Source: Chloroflexota bacterium (lineage in GTDB: Bacteria > Chloroflexota > Chloroflexia > Chloroheliales > Chloroheliaceae). Taken from it: a DNA stretch of 64,000 nucleotides. The notes under the pieces are model-generated. The model was not told the DNA's origin. It worked only from the letters and a program-made list of their open reading frames with translations, and made no database searches. The stretch's first letter is position 1, and every line of letters starts with the position of its first letter. The DNA lies in NCBI GenBank assembly GCA_028287745.1, contig JAQBPB010000115.1, positions 35,149 through 99,148 on the forward strand, in the 5' to 3' direction. Positions 41,178 to 49,772 of this stretch are shown one piece after another. The translations under genes and the position numbers were made by a program.

Positions 41178-42746
41178 CTAGGAACCGCGATTTGTAGTAA
41201 TCTGCCCGATAACTGCGGCCGCCTGGTTGGCCCAATCCAGGGCAAAGTTTGCCAGGATGCCCAGGCCCAGGGTCCCGATTACGGCTACCGCCAGCACAAA
41301 TCCCAGCGAAGCCGCCGGGCGGCCGATGCGGGCCGTGGCCGGTTCACTTGCCGGTTGGGCCGTGTACATCTGGATAATAATCCGGAAGTAGTAGTAAGCC
41401 GCGATAACACTGGTGACAATACCGACAAGCGCCAGGGCAATGTTCCAACCGCCACTCTGGATAGCCGCGCCAAAGATAAAGGCTTTTCCAAAGAAGCCGA
41501 CCGTGGGCGGAATACCGGCCAGGGAAAGCAGCGCTATAGTCATAATCCCCGCCAGCCAGGGGTGCCTTTTGTGCAGACCGGCATAGTCGGAGATTTGCAG
41601 ACCTTCGCCCTGCGGCCCTTCGACCGCCATTACTACGGCGAAAGCGGCTAAAGTCATGACCGTGTAGCCCAACAGGTAAAACAGCAACCCGCTGCGGCTC
41701 AGGGTATTGTCCGCTACCAGGCCGATCATCAAGTAACCGGCGTGGGCTACCGCCGAGTAGGAGAGCAACCGTTTGATGTTAAATTGCGAAACCGCCAGCA
41801 GGTTTCCGCCAATCATAGTGACGATTGCCAGTACGAACAGGATCGGTTTCCACTGGTCAGAGATAGGGCCGAATACACCGGGATAGACCCGCAGGAAGGC
41901 TGCGACAATCGCGGCCTTGGTCCCTATTGCCATCAGGGCGGTTATCGGGGTCGGCGCGCCTTCATAGACGTCTGGGGTCCACATATGGAAAGGCACCGCC
42001 GAAATTTTGAAAGCAAATCCGACCGTAATCATCGCCACGCCGAACAACACCAGAATACCATTGTTGCCAGCGATGTTGTTGTCGGCCAGGTAAGCCTGGA
42101 TTTTGCCGTATTCGGTCGAGCCGGTCGCTCCGAATATCAGGGCAATCCCGTAGAGCAAGAAAGCCGAAGCGAAACTGCTCAGTAAAAAGTACTTGAAGCC
42201 GGACTCGTGGCTGCGGATACTGCGCGGCAGGAAACCGCACAGGATATACAGGGCCAGCGAGAACAGTTCCAGGGCCACAAAAAAGACCATAAAGTGGGCG
42301 GCAACCGTCAGGAGCCACATACCGGTCGCGGCCGCCATAACCAGGGCGTAGTACTCGCCGGTCGCTTCAATACCGATGCGGGATAGATAGTCCGGCGAAG
42401 CCAGCACTATCAGGGCCGCCACTCCCAGCACGATAATGGCCAGGAAGCGGCTCATCTCATCGGCCGCAATCATGTTCTGAAAGACGGTTGCGTTGGACCC
42501 CGTTCTGGGCATATCCATCCAGAAGCTACTTGCCGCCGCCAGGGCCAGTAGGACAAAAGAAACCCAGGAAAGCAGCCAGCGCTGGGTCTTGGGCAGCACC
42601 AGGTCAGCCAGCAGTACGATTAAAACACCGCCCCCGGCCAGCCAGGCGGGCCAGAGCGCACCCCACTCTACTTTGCCCAGTTTATCCAGGTCAGCCTGAG
42701 TTATTGTTACCTGGGCCAGAATTGAACTAATCAAGGTTATCTCCAC
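41178..42746 (-). CDS. nuoN: NADH-quinone oxidoreductase subunit N
   Basis: Antiporter-like membrane subunit of complex I involved in proton pumping. The 522-residue protein has about 14 hydrophobic helices, with the conserved Lys-bearing segments and motifs FVALELFSLALYILCG, KYFLLSSFASAFLLYG, FKISAVPFHMWTPDVYEGAP and LLSYSAVAHAGYLMIG. It begins with GTG at 42746 and is the last gene of the nuoG-to-N operon, 15 bases after nuoM. The N-terminal 25 residues are more hydrophilic than usual. A bidirectional terminator follows. Confidence 0.96.
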   Translation of the reverse strand: MEITLISSILAQVTITQADLDKLGKVEWGALWPAWLAGGGVLIVLLADLVLPKTQRWLLSWVSFVLLALAAASSFWMDMPRTGSNATVFQNMIAADEMSRFLAIIVLGVAALIVLASPDYLSRIGIEATGEYYALVMAAATGMWLLTVAAHFMVFFVALELFSLALYILCGFLPRSIRSHESGFKYFLLSSFASAFLLYGIALIFGATGSTEYGKIQAYLADNNIAGNNGILVLFGVAMITVGFAFKISAVPFHMWTPDVYEGAPTPITALMAIGTKAAIVAAFLRVYPGVFGPISDQWKPILFVLAIVTMIGGNLLAVSQFNIKRLLSYSAVAHAGYLMIGLVADNTLSRSGLLFYLLGYTVMTLAAFAVVMAVEGPQGEGLQISDYAGLHKRHPWLAGIMTIALLSLAGIPPTVGFFGKAFIFGAAIQSGGWNIALALVGIVTSVIAAYYYFRIIIQMYTAQPASEPATARIGRPAASLGFVLAVAVIGTLGLGILANFALDWANQAAAVIGQITTNRGS

Positions 42747-42761
42747 ACTTAATACTTCTCG

Positions 42762-44282
42762 TTAGCGGCCAAGAACAAGCTGAGCGGTCTGGCGCAGCCA
42801 TTCATTTACAGTCGGATCTAACACTCCGGTAACGAGCGAAGGGGCCACTCCCAGCAGCACAATCAATAATACCAGCGGCACGAAGAGTACATACTCGGCC
42901 CGGCGCATATCGGTTGCACCCTCGTTAATCTGGGTCAGGTCCGGTTGCGGGCCGTGCCAGGCGGTCTGGAAGAGCCGCATAATATACCAGGCGGCGAGTA
43001 CCACCCCCACTACGGCAATCGCGGCGTAAATCGGTGAAGCCAGGAAAGCGCCGCCAATAATCAGGAATTCTCCGGCGAACTGGTTAAGGCCGGGCAGACC
43101 GAGCGAGGCCAGGCCCAGCACCAGGAACACTGCGGCCAGGCGCGGCCAGCGGTTCTGTATACCGCCCAGTAGTTCCAGCCTGTTGGTGCCGGTGCGGGTG
43201 TAAAGCGCCGCCGCCGCCAGGAACAGGGCCGGAGTAACTAAACCGTGATTGATCATCTGGAGAACCGCGCCGTTGACACCCTGGGTGTTAATCGCGAAGA
43301 TGCCCAGCACGATAAAGCCCATATGCGAAAGACTGCTATAGGCCAGTATCCGCTTGATGTCACGTTCGCCCAGGGCGGCTAAGGCGCCGTAGATAATGCT
43401 TGCCAGGGCCAGGCCGGAGAACCAGGGTGCAAACTCCTGGGCCGCACCGGGAAACAGAAAGATGCCAAAGCGCAGGAACCCGTAAGCACCGGTCTTGGAC
43501 ATCGCACCGGCAATCAGGGCCAGGGCCGGGGCGGGTGTTTCGGCATAAGCGTCCGGCAGCCAGCTGTGGAACGGGATCAAAGGTACTTTGACGATAAAAG
43601 CTGCCGCGAAGGCCAGGAACAGCCAGTTCTGAGTCTCGACTGAAAGGTTCTGAATGTTCTTCTGCACTTGCAGGTAATCCAGCGAGAATTCTACGCCGTT
43701 CGGCGTAGTAACGAAGGCCAGGAACAAAATACCCACCAGCATAAAGAGGCTACCGGCCAGGGTAAATAGCACGAACCGGATGGCGGCCCGGACCCGGAAA
43801 TTGGTTTCGCCCCAGCTGCTAATCAGGAAGTAGGCCGGAATAAGCATTACTTCCCAGAAGACGTAGAAAAGCAGCAAATTGGTCGAGGCGAAAACCCCGA
43901 TAATCCCGCCTTGCAGGCCGAACAGGGCCGCCCAGAAGTAGCGCGGTCTCTCGGCCACACCACCACCCGCGAAGACCGCCACCAGGCCCAGGAAGGCCGT
44001 CAGGACGATCAACCAGGCGCTGATGCTATCTACGCCTACCTGGTAACGCAAGCCGATTTCTTTGACCCAGGTAAGCTGTTCGCCCCATTTGTAGCCCGTA
44101 GTGCTGGTACCCAGGAAAGGGCTGAGCAGCACAAAGGCCAGGACCAGGTTAACTACTGCCACCAGCACCGAAAGCCAGTAAAGCGCTCGGATATTAAGCC
44201 GGGAAGCTGTCACCAGGAAGGTGGCCGCCACAAAGGGCAGGAAGATCAGGATTGATATTAAAGGAAAATCGCTAAATGTCAT
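42762..44282 (-). CDS. nuoM: NADH-quinone oxidoreductase subunit M
   Basis: Central antiporter-like proton channel of complex I, 506 residues. Motifs: FYVFWEVMLIPAYFLISSWG with the conserved Glu, FAAAFIVKVPLIPFHSWLPDAYAETP with Lys, KRILAYSSLSHMGFIVLG and GLPGLNQFAGEFLIIGG. Normal length. It lies between nuoL and nuoN with short gaps, and shares the operon's codon use. Nothing odd seen. Confidence 0.96.
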   Translation of the reverse strand: MTFSDFPLISILIFLPFVAATFLVTASRLNIRALYWLSVLVAVVNLVLAFVLLSPFLGTSTTGYKWGEQLTWVKEIGLRYQVGVDSISAWLIVLTAFLGLVAVFAGGGVAERPRYFWAALFGLQGGIIGVFASTNLLLFYVFWEVMLIPAYFLISSWGETNFRVRAAIRFVLFTLAGSLFMLVGILFLAFVTTPNGVEFSLDYLQVQKNIQNLSVETQNWLFLAFAAAFIVKVPLIPFHSWLPDAYAETPAPALALIAGAMSKTGAYGFLRFGIFLFPGAAQEFAPWFSGLALASIIYGALAALGERDIKRILAYSSLSHMGFIVLGIFAINTQGVNGAVLQMINHGLVTPALFLAAAALYTRTGTNRLELLGGIQNRWPRLAAVFLVLGLASLGLPGLNQFAGEFLIIGGAFLASPIYAAIAVVGVVLAAWYIMRLFQTAWHGPQPDLTQINEGATDMRRAEYVLFVPLVLLIVLLGVAPSLVTGVLDPTVNEWLRQTAQLVLGR

Positions 44283-44310
44283 TTTTTATTAGCTTATCAC
44301 TTGTTATTGA

Positions 44311-46512
44311 TTATCGCTGCACCGTTTGAACGGCAACATAGATCAGCAGGGCCACAGTACCGAATAGAATTCCTAAAGCATAGTTGCGGGCCAGGCCGGT
44401 TTCGGTCTTGCGGGAAGCTTTGCTGCCTTCCCAGGCTGCGCCACCTAAACCGTAATCAACCGCTTTTTCCGTCTCCGGTTCCACGAAACGCGCTATGAAC
44501 TTGGCGGTTAAATTACCGGGCCAGGCAAACAGCAGGTTGTAGAGCAGGTCAAAGCCCCAACCGTAAAGCAGGAAGCCGGTGAGTCCCTGGCGTCCCAGCT
44601 TAACCGGGTTCAGGCGCTTTTTAAGCACCGGACGCAGCCTGGGCTGGTCACCGGAAGCTTCGGGCCGGGTAGGCGACAGGTCTCGCCCGGCAATTACCCG
44701 GCGAATTTCAGCCTCGTCCAGCGCTCTAGGTGTAAAGATAGGCGCACCCTGGCGACTGTGGCTGGACGCTTCCTCGGCCCGGACCTGTTCTTCGGTGTGC
44801 GAAGTCAGGGTAGGCTGTAAATTGTCGGCGCTCCGCTGGCGGGTCAGGCTGTACAGGCCCACCGCCAGAACGATACCGGCCACGCCTGCGCCAACCCCCA
44901 GGGCTAATTCAACTACTTCCAAACGTTCGGTCTGAATAGGGAACCAGAGTTCTTCATCGCCCCGGTGGAATGTCTTCAGCAGCGGCTGGAACCAGTTGTG
45001 TAATAAGTTCCACAGGCCCGGCATTGCCAGGAAACCACCTACCACCGAGAAGAAGCTCAGGACTACCAGCACGAAATTCATACTGCCCGGGTTGCTATGC
45101 GGGTGAAGCCGGGTTTCCGGCCCTTCAAATACCAGCATATAGGCCCGGAACATATAGAAGGCGGTCATAAAAGCCGTCAGCAGGCCAACCCAGCCGATAA
45201 CCGAAAGATACATCGGTTCCAGCCCAATCGGGTTGTAATGGTGCGTAACCTGTCCGAAGAGCGGGAAACTACCCAGGATGGCTTCTTTACTGAAGAACCC
45301 GGCAAACGGCGGGATGCCGCTCAAGGCCAATGCGCCAATGGTAAAACCAATCCAGGCAGTGCGGGTGGCCGGGTTCTTGCGCAGCCCGCCCATATTGCGC
45401 ATATCCTGTTCGCCACCCAGCGAGTGAATAATCGAACCGGCGGAGAGGAAGAGCAGTGCTTTGAAGAAGGCGTGGGCGACCAGGTGGAACATGGCTGCTT
45501 CGTAAGCGCCGACCCCGGCTGCCATAAACATGTAGCCGAGCTGGCTCATAGTCGAGTAGGCCAACACGCGTTTCAGGTCGGTCTGCACCAGGGCGCAGGT
45601 CGCGGCGTAAAAGGCCGTAAATGCACCGATAATTGGGACAACTATTGTGGCAACCGTTGACTCGCCGAAAAGCGGGTGACAGCGCACAATCAGGTACACT
45701 CCGGCGGTAACCATCGTCGCGGCGTGGATCAGGGCTGAAACCGGCGTGGGGCCTTCCATCGCGTCCGGCAGCCAGGTCTGGAGCGGGAACTGGGCGGATT
45801 TCGCTACCGCCGCTATTAACAGCAGCATAGCGGCCCATTCGCGCCACTCCCCACCACCCAGGTTAGGGCTGTTCAGGGCCTGGCTAAAGCTGGCCGAGCC
45901 GGTGTTGGCGATAACCACGAACATACCCAGCAGCAAGCCTACATCGCCAATCGTGTTCATCACGAAGGCTTTGCGGGCGGCCGCTACGGCGCTTGGTTTG
46001 TTCTTGTAAAAACCGATTAGCAAAAACGAGGACAACCCGACATTACCCCAGCCGACCAGCAGCCAGATAAAATTATCGGCGGTTATCAGCAGCAACATCG
46101 CGAAGACGAACAGGTTCAGATAGGCAAAGAACCGGCGATAATCTTTTTCGTAGTGCCTCTTCCCGTCTTCGCCCAGTTCGGTCATGTAACCGATGGAATA
46201 GACATGGATCAAAAAGCCCACGCCGGTCACTACCAGGGCCATAATGACCGAGAGCGGGTCGGCGGCCAGGCCAAAAGTAACTTTCCAGCTGCCGGACAGG
46301 GTCCAGTCGTACTTGTAAAGCCCGTAAGAGCCCCAGTTGCTACTGGAAATGAGCGGTGTCAGCGCGGTCACTACTGCGGCCAGGAAAGCCAGACCAACTG
46401 CTCCGCTGGCCAGGTAAGCCGCGCCCCGCTGGCTCATGCGGGGTCCGAACAGCGCTATGGCAAGAAACCCCAACAGGGGTAAAAGAACTACCAGACCAAT
46501 TGCTTCAGGCAC
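44311..46512 (-). CDS. nuoL: NADH-quinone oxidoreductase subunit L, with C-terminal insertion
   Basis: Distal antiporter-like proton channel of complex I. At 733 residues it is about 120 longer than E. coli NuoL. The core is standard: LVGWGNVGLSSFLLIGFYKNK, AVAKSAQFPLQTWLPDAMEGPTPV, DLKRVLAYSTMSQLGYM and GIPPFAGFFSKEAIL. After about residue 560 a hydrophilic stretch of roughly 90 residues (QRSADNLQPTLTSHTEEQ...) interrupts the region before the lateral helix and the final helix (YALGILFGTVALLIYVAV). It starts with GTG at 46512, preceded by AGGAGGAAG. The DinB-like gene lies just upstream in the operon. Confidence 0.95.
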   Translation of the reverse strand: MPEAIGLVVLLPLLGFLAIALFGPRMSQRGAAYLASGAVGLAFLAAVVTALTPLISSSNWGSYGLYKYDWTLSGSWKVTFGLAADPLSVIMALVVTGVGFLIHVYSIGYMTELGEDGKRHYEKDYRRFFAYLNLFVFAMLLLITADNFIWLLVGWGNVGLSSFLLIGFYKNKPSAVAAARKAFVMNTIGDVGLLLGMFVVIANTGSASFSQALNSPNLGGGEWREWAAMLLLIAAVAKSAQFPLQTWLPDAMEGPTPVSALIHAATMVTAGVYLIVRCHPLFGESTVATIVVPIIGAFTAFYAATCALVQTDLKRVLAYSTMSQLGYMFMAAGVGAYEAAMFHLVAHAFFKALLFLSAGSIIHSLGGEQDMRNMGGLRKNPATRTAWIGFTIGALALSGIPPFAGFFSKEAILGSFPLFGQVTHHYNPIGLEPMYLSVIGWVGLLTAFMTAFYMFRAYMLVFEGPETRLHPHSNPGSMNFVLVVLSFFSVVGGFLAMPGLWNLLHNWFQPLLKTFHRGDEELWFPIQTERLEVVELALGVGAGVAGIVLAVGLYSLTRQRSADNLQPTLTSHTEEQVRAEEASSHSRQGAPIFTPRALDEAEIRRVIAGRDLSPTRPEASGDQPRLRPVLKKRLNPVKLGRQGLTGFLLYGWGFDLLYNLLFAWPGNLTAKFIARFVEPETEKAVDYGLGGAAWEGSKASRKTETGLARNYALGILFGTVALLIYVAVQTVQR

Positions 46513-46548
46513 GCAGCCTTCCTCCTAAACAAATAAAATCTATCTGAA

Positions 46549-47034
46549 TTACAAACCCTGTTTAACCCATTCGTCATAGGTCGCTTGCATTTGCTGGACA
46601 TGATCGGGAACGTGCCGGTTGTAGGTATCCAACCAATCGTCGAAGGTCATCGTGCCGTTTTCCGGGTGGTAAACTTCGTTCGACCAGACAGCATCAGGCA
46701 GCGGTTTAATCAGGTTGTAAGAACAGCGGCGCAGCAACTTGAAAAGTTCCAGGGCATCTTCGGTGCTTTGAGCGGGGTAATTCAGGGCCGTTACCCACCG
46801 GTTCTCATCGTATGCCAGCACTTCTTTGCCCGGTTCTGCGATAAACCTCCGGCAGCGAACATAGCTATTAGCTTCGCTATCGGTAATGTGAATGATAATG
46901 TCGTGAATACTCCACGGATTCAGTTCGGACTTGAAATTCCACATCTCCGGGGGAAACTTTTTAAGCTCTTCAACCAGGAAGTTGTAGGCGGTTCCGTAAG
47001 ACGCAATTTTTTGGGCCCGTTCTTCTCCGGTCAT
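46549..47034 (-). CDS. DinB/YfiT-like metalloprotein inside the nuo operon
   Basis: DinB-superfamily four-helix-bundle protein of 161 residues. The likely metal ligands are in PWSIHDIIIHITDSE and TYNRHVPDHVQQM, giving the usual His triad. Family members are thiol transferases or hydrolases that use small thiols such as bacillithiol or mycothiol, or are of unknown role. It is co-directional between nuoK and nuoL, with gaps of 75 and 36 bases, so it is probably co-transcribed with complex I. No DinB gene is a standard part of this operon; its link to respiration is inference. Confidence 0.82.
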   Translation of the reverse strand: MTGEERAQKIASYGTAYNFLVEELKKFPPEMWNFKSELNPWSIHDIIIHITDSEANSYVRCRRFIAEPGKEVLAYDENRWVTALNYPAQSTEDALELFKLLRRCSYNLIKPLPDAVWSNEVYHPENGTMTFDDWLDTYNRHVPDHVQQMQATYDEWVKQGL

Positions 47035-47109
47035 ATGTATCCTTCAAAAATGAGTCTTTATTACAAAACTTGTTTTGCCATGTAATAAAAAGGAGCGGAA
47101 GGTTAAATA

Positions 47110-47412
47110 CTAGCCTTCCATTACCTTGATGTCGTCTACGTCCATCCGGCGGCGGCGGCGGAACATCGCCACGATAATGCCGAGACCAATTACCGCTTCA
47201 GCGGCGGCAACCGTCAGGACCATAAGCACAAAGACCTGGCCCTCGGCGCTGCCGTTAGCACCGCCAAAGCTAATAAAAGCCAGGTTGACCGCGTTCAGCA
47301 TCAGTTCGATGGACATGAACTGCACCAGCGGGTTACGCCGTAAAAGTACGCCACAGGCTCCAATCGTAAAGACCAGGGCGCTTACCACCATAGCTATAGT
47401 TATACTGCTCAT
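47110..47412 (-). CDS. nuoK: NADH-quinone oxidoreductase subunit K
   Basis: Small three-helix membrane subunit of complex I, 100 residues, homologous to MrpC. Conserved Glu residues lie in MSIELMLNAVNLAFISF and AAAEAVIGLGIIVAMF. The ATG overlaps the nuoJ stop by one base (TAATG). The tail RRRRRMDVDDIKVMEG is typical in length and charge. It is followed by the DinB-like gene. Confidence 0.95.
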   Translation of the reverse strand: MSSITIAMVVSALVFTIGACGVLLRRNPLVQFMSIELMLNAVNLAFISFGGANGSAEGQVFVLMVLTVAAAEAVIGLGIIVAMFRRRRRMDVDDIKVMEG

Positions 47413-47930
47413 TATTTCCTCTTCCCCAGTACAACCGCGCCAATCAGGGCGACCAGTAACAATAAAGAGGTCAGTTCAAACGGCAGCAGGAACTGGGTGA
47501 ACAGGGCCTTACCAAAATCTTCTACTGTGCCGTAAGTGCTATTCGGGCTGGTTACACTGGCCGCCAGGACCGGCTGATTGCCGTTCGTGAAGGCATACAG
47601 CAGGGCGCCGACCAGCAAGCAGCCCATAAACAGGCCCATGCTTATCGTACCGGCCTGTTGCAGGCGGCGCTTATCCCGCAAAATGTTTTCACCCTGCGGG
47701 TTGAGCAGGGTTACGACAAACAGGAAAAGTACCAGGATTGCCCCGGCGTAAACTACCAGCTGGGCCGCGAACATAAATTGCGCGTGCAGCATCAAAAACA
47801 GCGTTGCCAGGCTGACCAGGTTCAACAGCAGCATCAGGGCGCTGTAGACGGCGTTTGGCATAATGACCACGCCCAGGGCTGAAACCAGGGCTAATGCCCC
47901 GGCTACAATTAATACGACCTGCTCGACCAT
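47412..47930 (-). CDS. nuoJ: NADH-quinone oxidoreductase subunit J
   Basis: Five-helix membrane subunit of complex I, 172 residues. Motifs: NAVYSALMLLLNLVSLATLFLML and the hinge helix QLVVYAGAILVLFLFVVTLL, with a C-terminal FELTSLLLLVALIGAVVLGKRK. Its start overlaps the nuoI stop and its stop overlaps nuoK, showing tight translational coupling. Confidence 0.95.
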   Translation of the reverse strand: MVEQVVLIVAGALALVSALGVVIMPNAVYSALMLLLNLVSLATLFLMLHAQFMFAAQLVVYAGAILVLFLFVVTLLNPQGENILRDKRRLQQAGTISMGLFMGCLLVGALLYAFTNGNQPVLAASVTSPNSTYGTVEDFGKALFTQFLLPFELTSLLLLVALIGAVVLGKRK

Positions 47931-48637
47931 CAGGCCCTTTCCTCCTCATTAGCCCCTTGGGTACCGGGAGTGCCCGGCAACGCTTTGGGGTTATTTTCGC
48001 CCGGCGGGATTACCGGAGCCGCTTTTCTTAAAGGTTGCGGATGACCGGGTTCTTTGACTACCAGGGGCAGGTTACCCCGGCCAACTGCGCCAGCGGTAGT
48101 TTCCCAGCCGTCAAAAACACCTTTGAACTCCGGGATACGCGGTTTTGCTTCCGCTGGCGGAGCCGGTTCCCAGGCCAGAGCCGAACCACGGGTGGCGGTG
48201 CCAACCGGTTCCAGCAAGTCTTGCTTGTTGTACAACATCGAAGTCCGGGTATAGGTTGCCAGGGCGGTATTGTTCTCCAGCGTAATTGCGCCGGTCGGGC
48301 AAGCCGCCTGGCAATAGCCGCAGAAAATGCAGCGCAGCATATCAACCTGGAATACTTTCGCGAAGCGTTCGCCCGGAGAATTAGGCTTGGCCGGGTCATT
48401 TTCGGCCGGTTCGATATAAATCGCGTCGGCCGGACAGGTGCCGCTGCATAACATACAGGCGATACAACGTTCCAGACCGTTATCGTAACGGTGCAGAGCG
48501 TGTCGTCCCCTGGTGCGAGCCGAGAGGGCCCGTACCTGTTCGGGATACTGGACCGTAACCGGCTTGCGGAAAAAGTTTTTAAGGGTAATTCCCATGCCCT
48601 TAAGCGAGTCAGCGGTCAACTTTAACGGATTTGCCAT
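47930..48637 (-). CDS. nuoI: NADH-quinone oxidoreductase subunit I, with long C-terminal tail
   Basis: Peripheral-arm subunit carrying clusters N6a and N6b. The two 4Fe-4S motifs are [16 protein letters not shown] and [16 protein letters not shown]. The tracked ORF starts upstream at 48715; the ATG at 48637, preceded by GTAAGGA, matches the family start (235 residues). Unlike E. coli NuoI (about 180) it has an extra Pro-rich tail of about 60 residues ([14 protein letters not shown]...). It overlaps nuoJ. The gap to nuoH (105 bases) holds a small hairpin (TCTCCCCTT / AAGGGGAGA, 48661-48683). Confidence 0.94.
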   Translation of the reverse strand: MANPLKLTADSLKGMGITLKNFFRKPVTVQYPEQVRALSARTRGRHALHRYDNGLERCIACMLCSGTCPADAIYIEPAENDPAKPNSPGERFAKVFQVDMLRCIFCGYCQAACPTGAITLENNTALATYTRTSMLYNKQDLLEPVGTATRGSALAWEPAPPAEAKPRIPEFKGVFDGWETTAGAVGRGNLPLVVKEPGHPQPLRKAAPVIPPGENNPKALPGTPGTQGANEEERA

Positions 48638-48742
48638 CTTAATCCTTACTTCAGAACTTTTCTCCCCTTTAATCAAGGGGAGATTGCTTAACCTGTGGGG
48701 CCTGACTGCAAGCAAGTAGAGTGTAGCTACAAGCCGACGTTT

Positions 48743-49747
48743 TTACGATACCACTGCAACAATAACGCTGATAATAATCAGGTTGACCATTGCCAGGGGA
48801 ATAAGTACTTTCCAGCCAAAGTGCATCAGGCGGTTGTACTTGAGGCGCGGTAGAGTTGCCCGCAGCCAGACAAAGCCGAACATAAGCAGGCTAACTTTTA
48901 ACGCGAACCAGATCGGTGCAGCCCAGTCCCAACCTAATCCCAGGTCAATCAACGGCTGGTAGCCGCCCAGGAACATAGTTGTGGCAATGCTGGCAACCGT
49001 AATCATATTGATGTACTCGGCGGCGAAAAAGAGGGCCCAGCTCATCCCGCTGTATTCGGTCAGGTAACCTGCTACCAACTCTTGCTCGGCTTCTGCCAGG
49101 TCAAAAGGCGCCCGGTTGGTTTCAGCCACCGCAGCGGTACAATAGACCACAAACGAGATAAAAGCCGGGATAATGAACCAGATGGTATGTTGGGCCTGGA
49201 CTATATCCTGCATCCGCAGCGAACTCGACAGCACGATTACGCTCAAAAGCGAGAGACCCAGCGCCAGTTCGTAGGAAATAATCTGAGCCGAAGCCCGGAT
49301 AGCGCCCAGCAGCGAATACTTGTTGCCGCTGCTCCACCCGGCCAGGGTAATCGCATACACACCCAGCGAAGAAACCGCCAGGATGTACAGGATACCGATA
49401 TTCACATCGGCGATGAAGAACTTAGCCCCAAAAATATTAAGATTGTCCGGGCCGAGCGGAATAACCGCGAAGGCGCACATGGCAATCGTCAGGGCGAGGA
49501 TCGGGGCCAGGTTATAAACCGGGTTTTTGGCTTCGGTAGGTTTGATTGACTCTTTGAAGAGCAATTTAACCGCGTCGGCTATCGGTTGTAAATAGCCACC
49601 CGGTCCGACCCGGTTAGGGCCGTAACGGTTTTGAAAACGGCCTACCAGTTTGCGCTCAAATAAACTTGAGTAAAGGCCCAATCCACCCAGGGCGGATGCA
49701 AGTATCAGGGCCTTTATTACAAAACTTAGAACATCAGTCCACTGCAT
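48743..49747 (-). CDS. nuoH: NADH-quinone oxidoreductase subunit H
   Basis: Membrane subunit next to the quinone site, 334 residues and eight helices. Motifs: FERKLVGRFQNRYGPNRVGP, ADAVKLLFKESIKP, ETNRAPFDLAEAEQELVAGYLTEYSG and FAAEYINM, with the conserved Glu residues lining the E-channel. Normal length. It follows nuoG after a 25-base gap. Confidence 0.96.
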   Translation of the reverse strand: MQWTDVLSFVIKALILASALGGLGLYSSLFERKLVGRFQNRYGPNRVGPGGYLQPIADAVKLLFKESIKPTEAKNPVYNLAPILALTIAMCAFAVIPLGPDNLNIFGAKFFIADVNIGILYILAVSSLGVYAITLAGWSSGNKYSLLGAIRASAQIISYELALGLSLLSVIVLSSSLRMQDIVQAQHTIWFIIPAFISFVVYCTAAVAETNRAPFDLAEAEQELVAGYLTEYSGMSWALFFAAEYINMITVASIATTMFLGGYQPLIDLGLGWDWAAPIWFALKVSLLMFGFVWLRATLPRLKYNRLMHFGWKVLIPLAMVNLIIISVIVAVVS

Positions 49748-49772
49748 TAGCGGTTCCTTATCCTCGCTTATC

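Noticed and set aside
48661-48683. Hairpin between nuoH and nuoI as a terminator
   Set aside because: On the transcribed strand it is followed by AAAAG, not T; more likely a processing or stability element, if anything.
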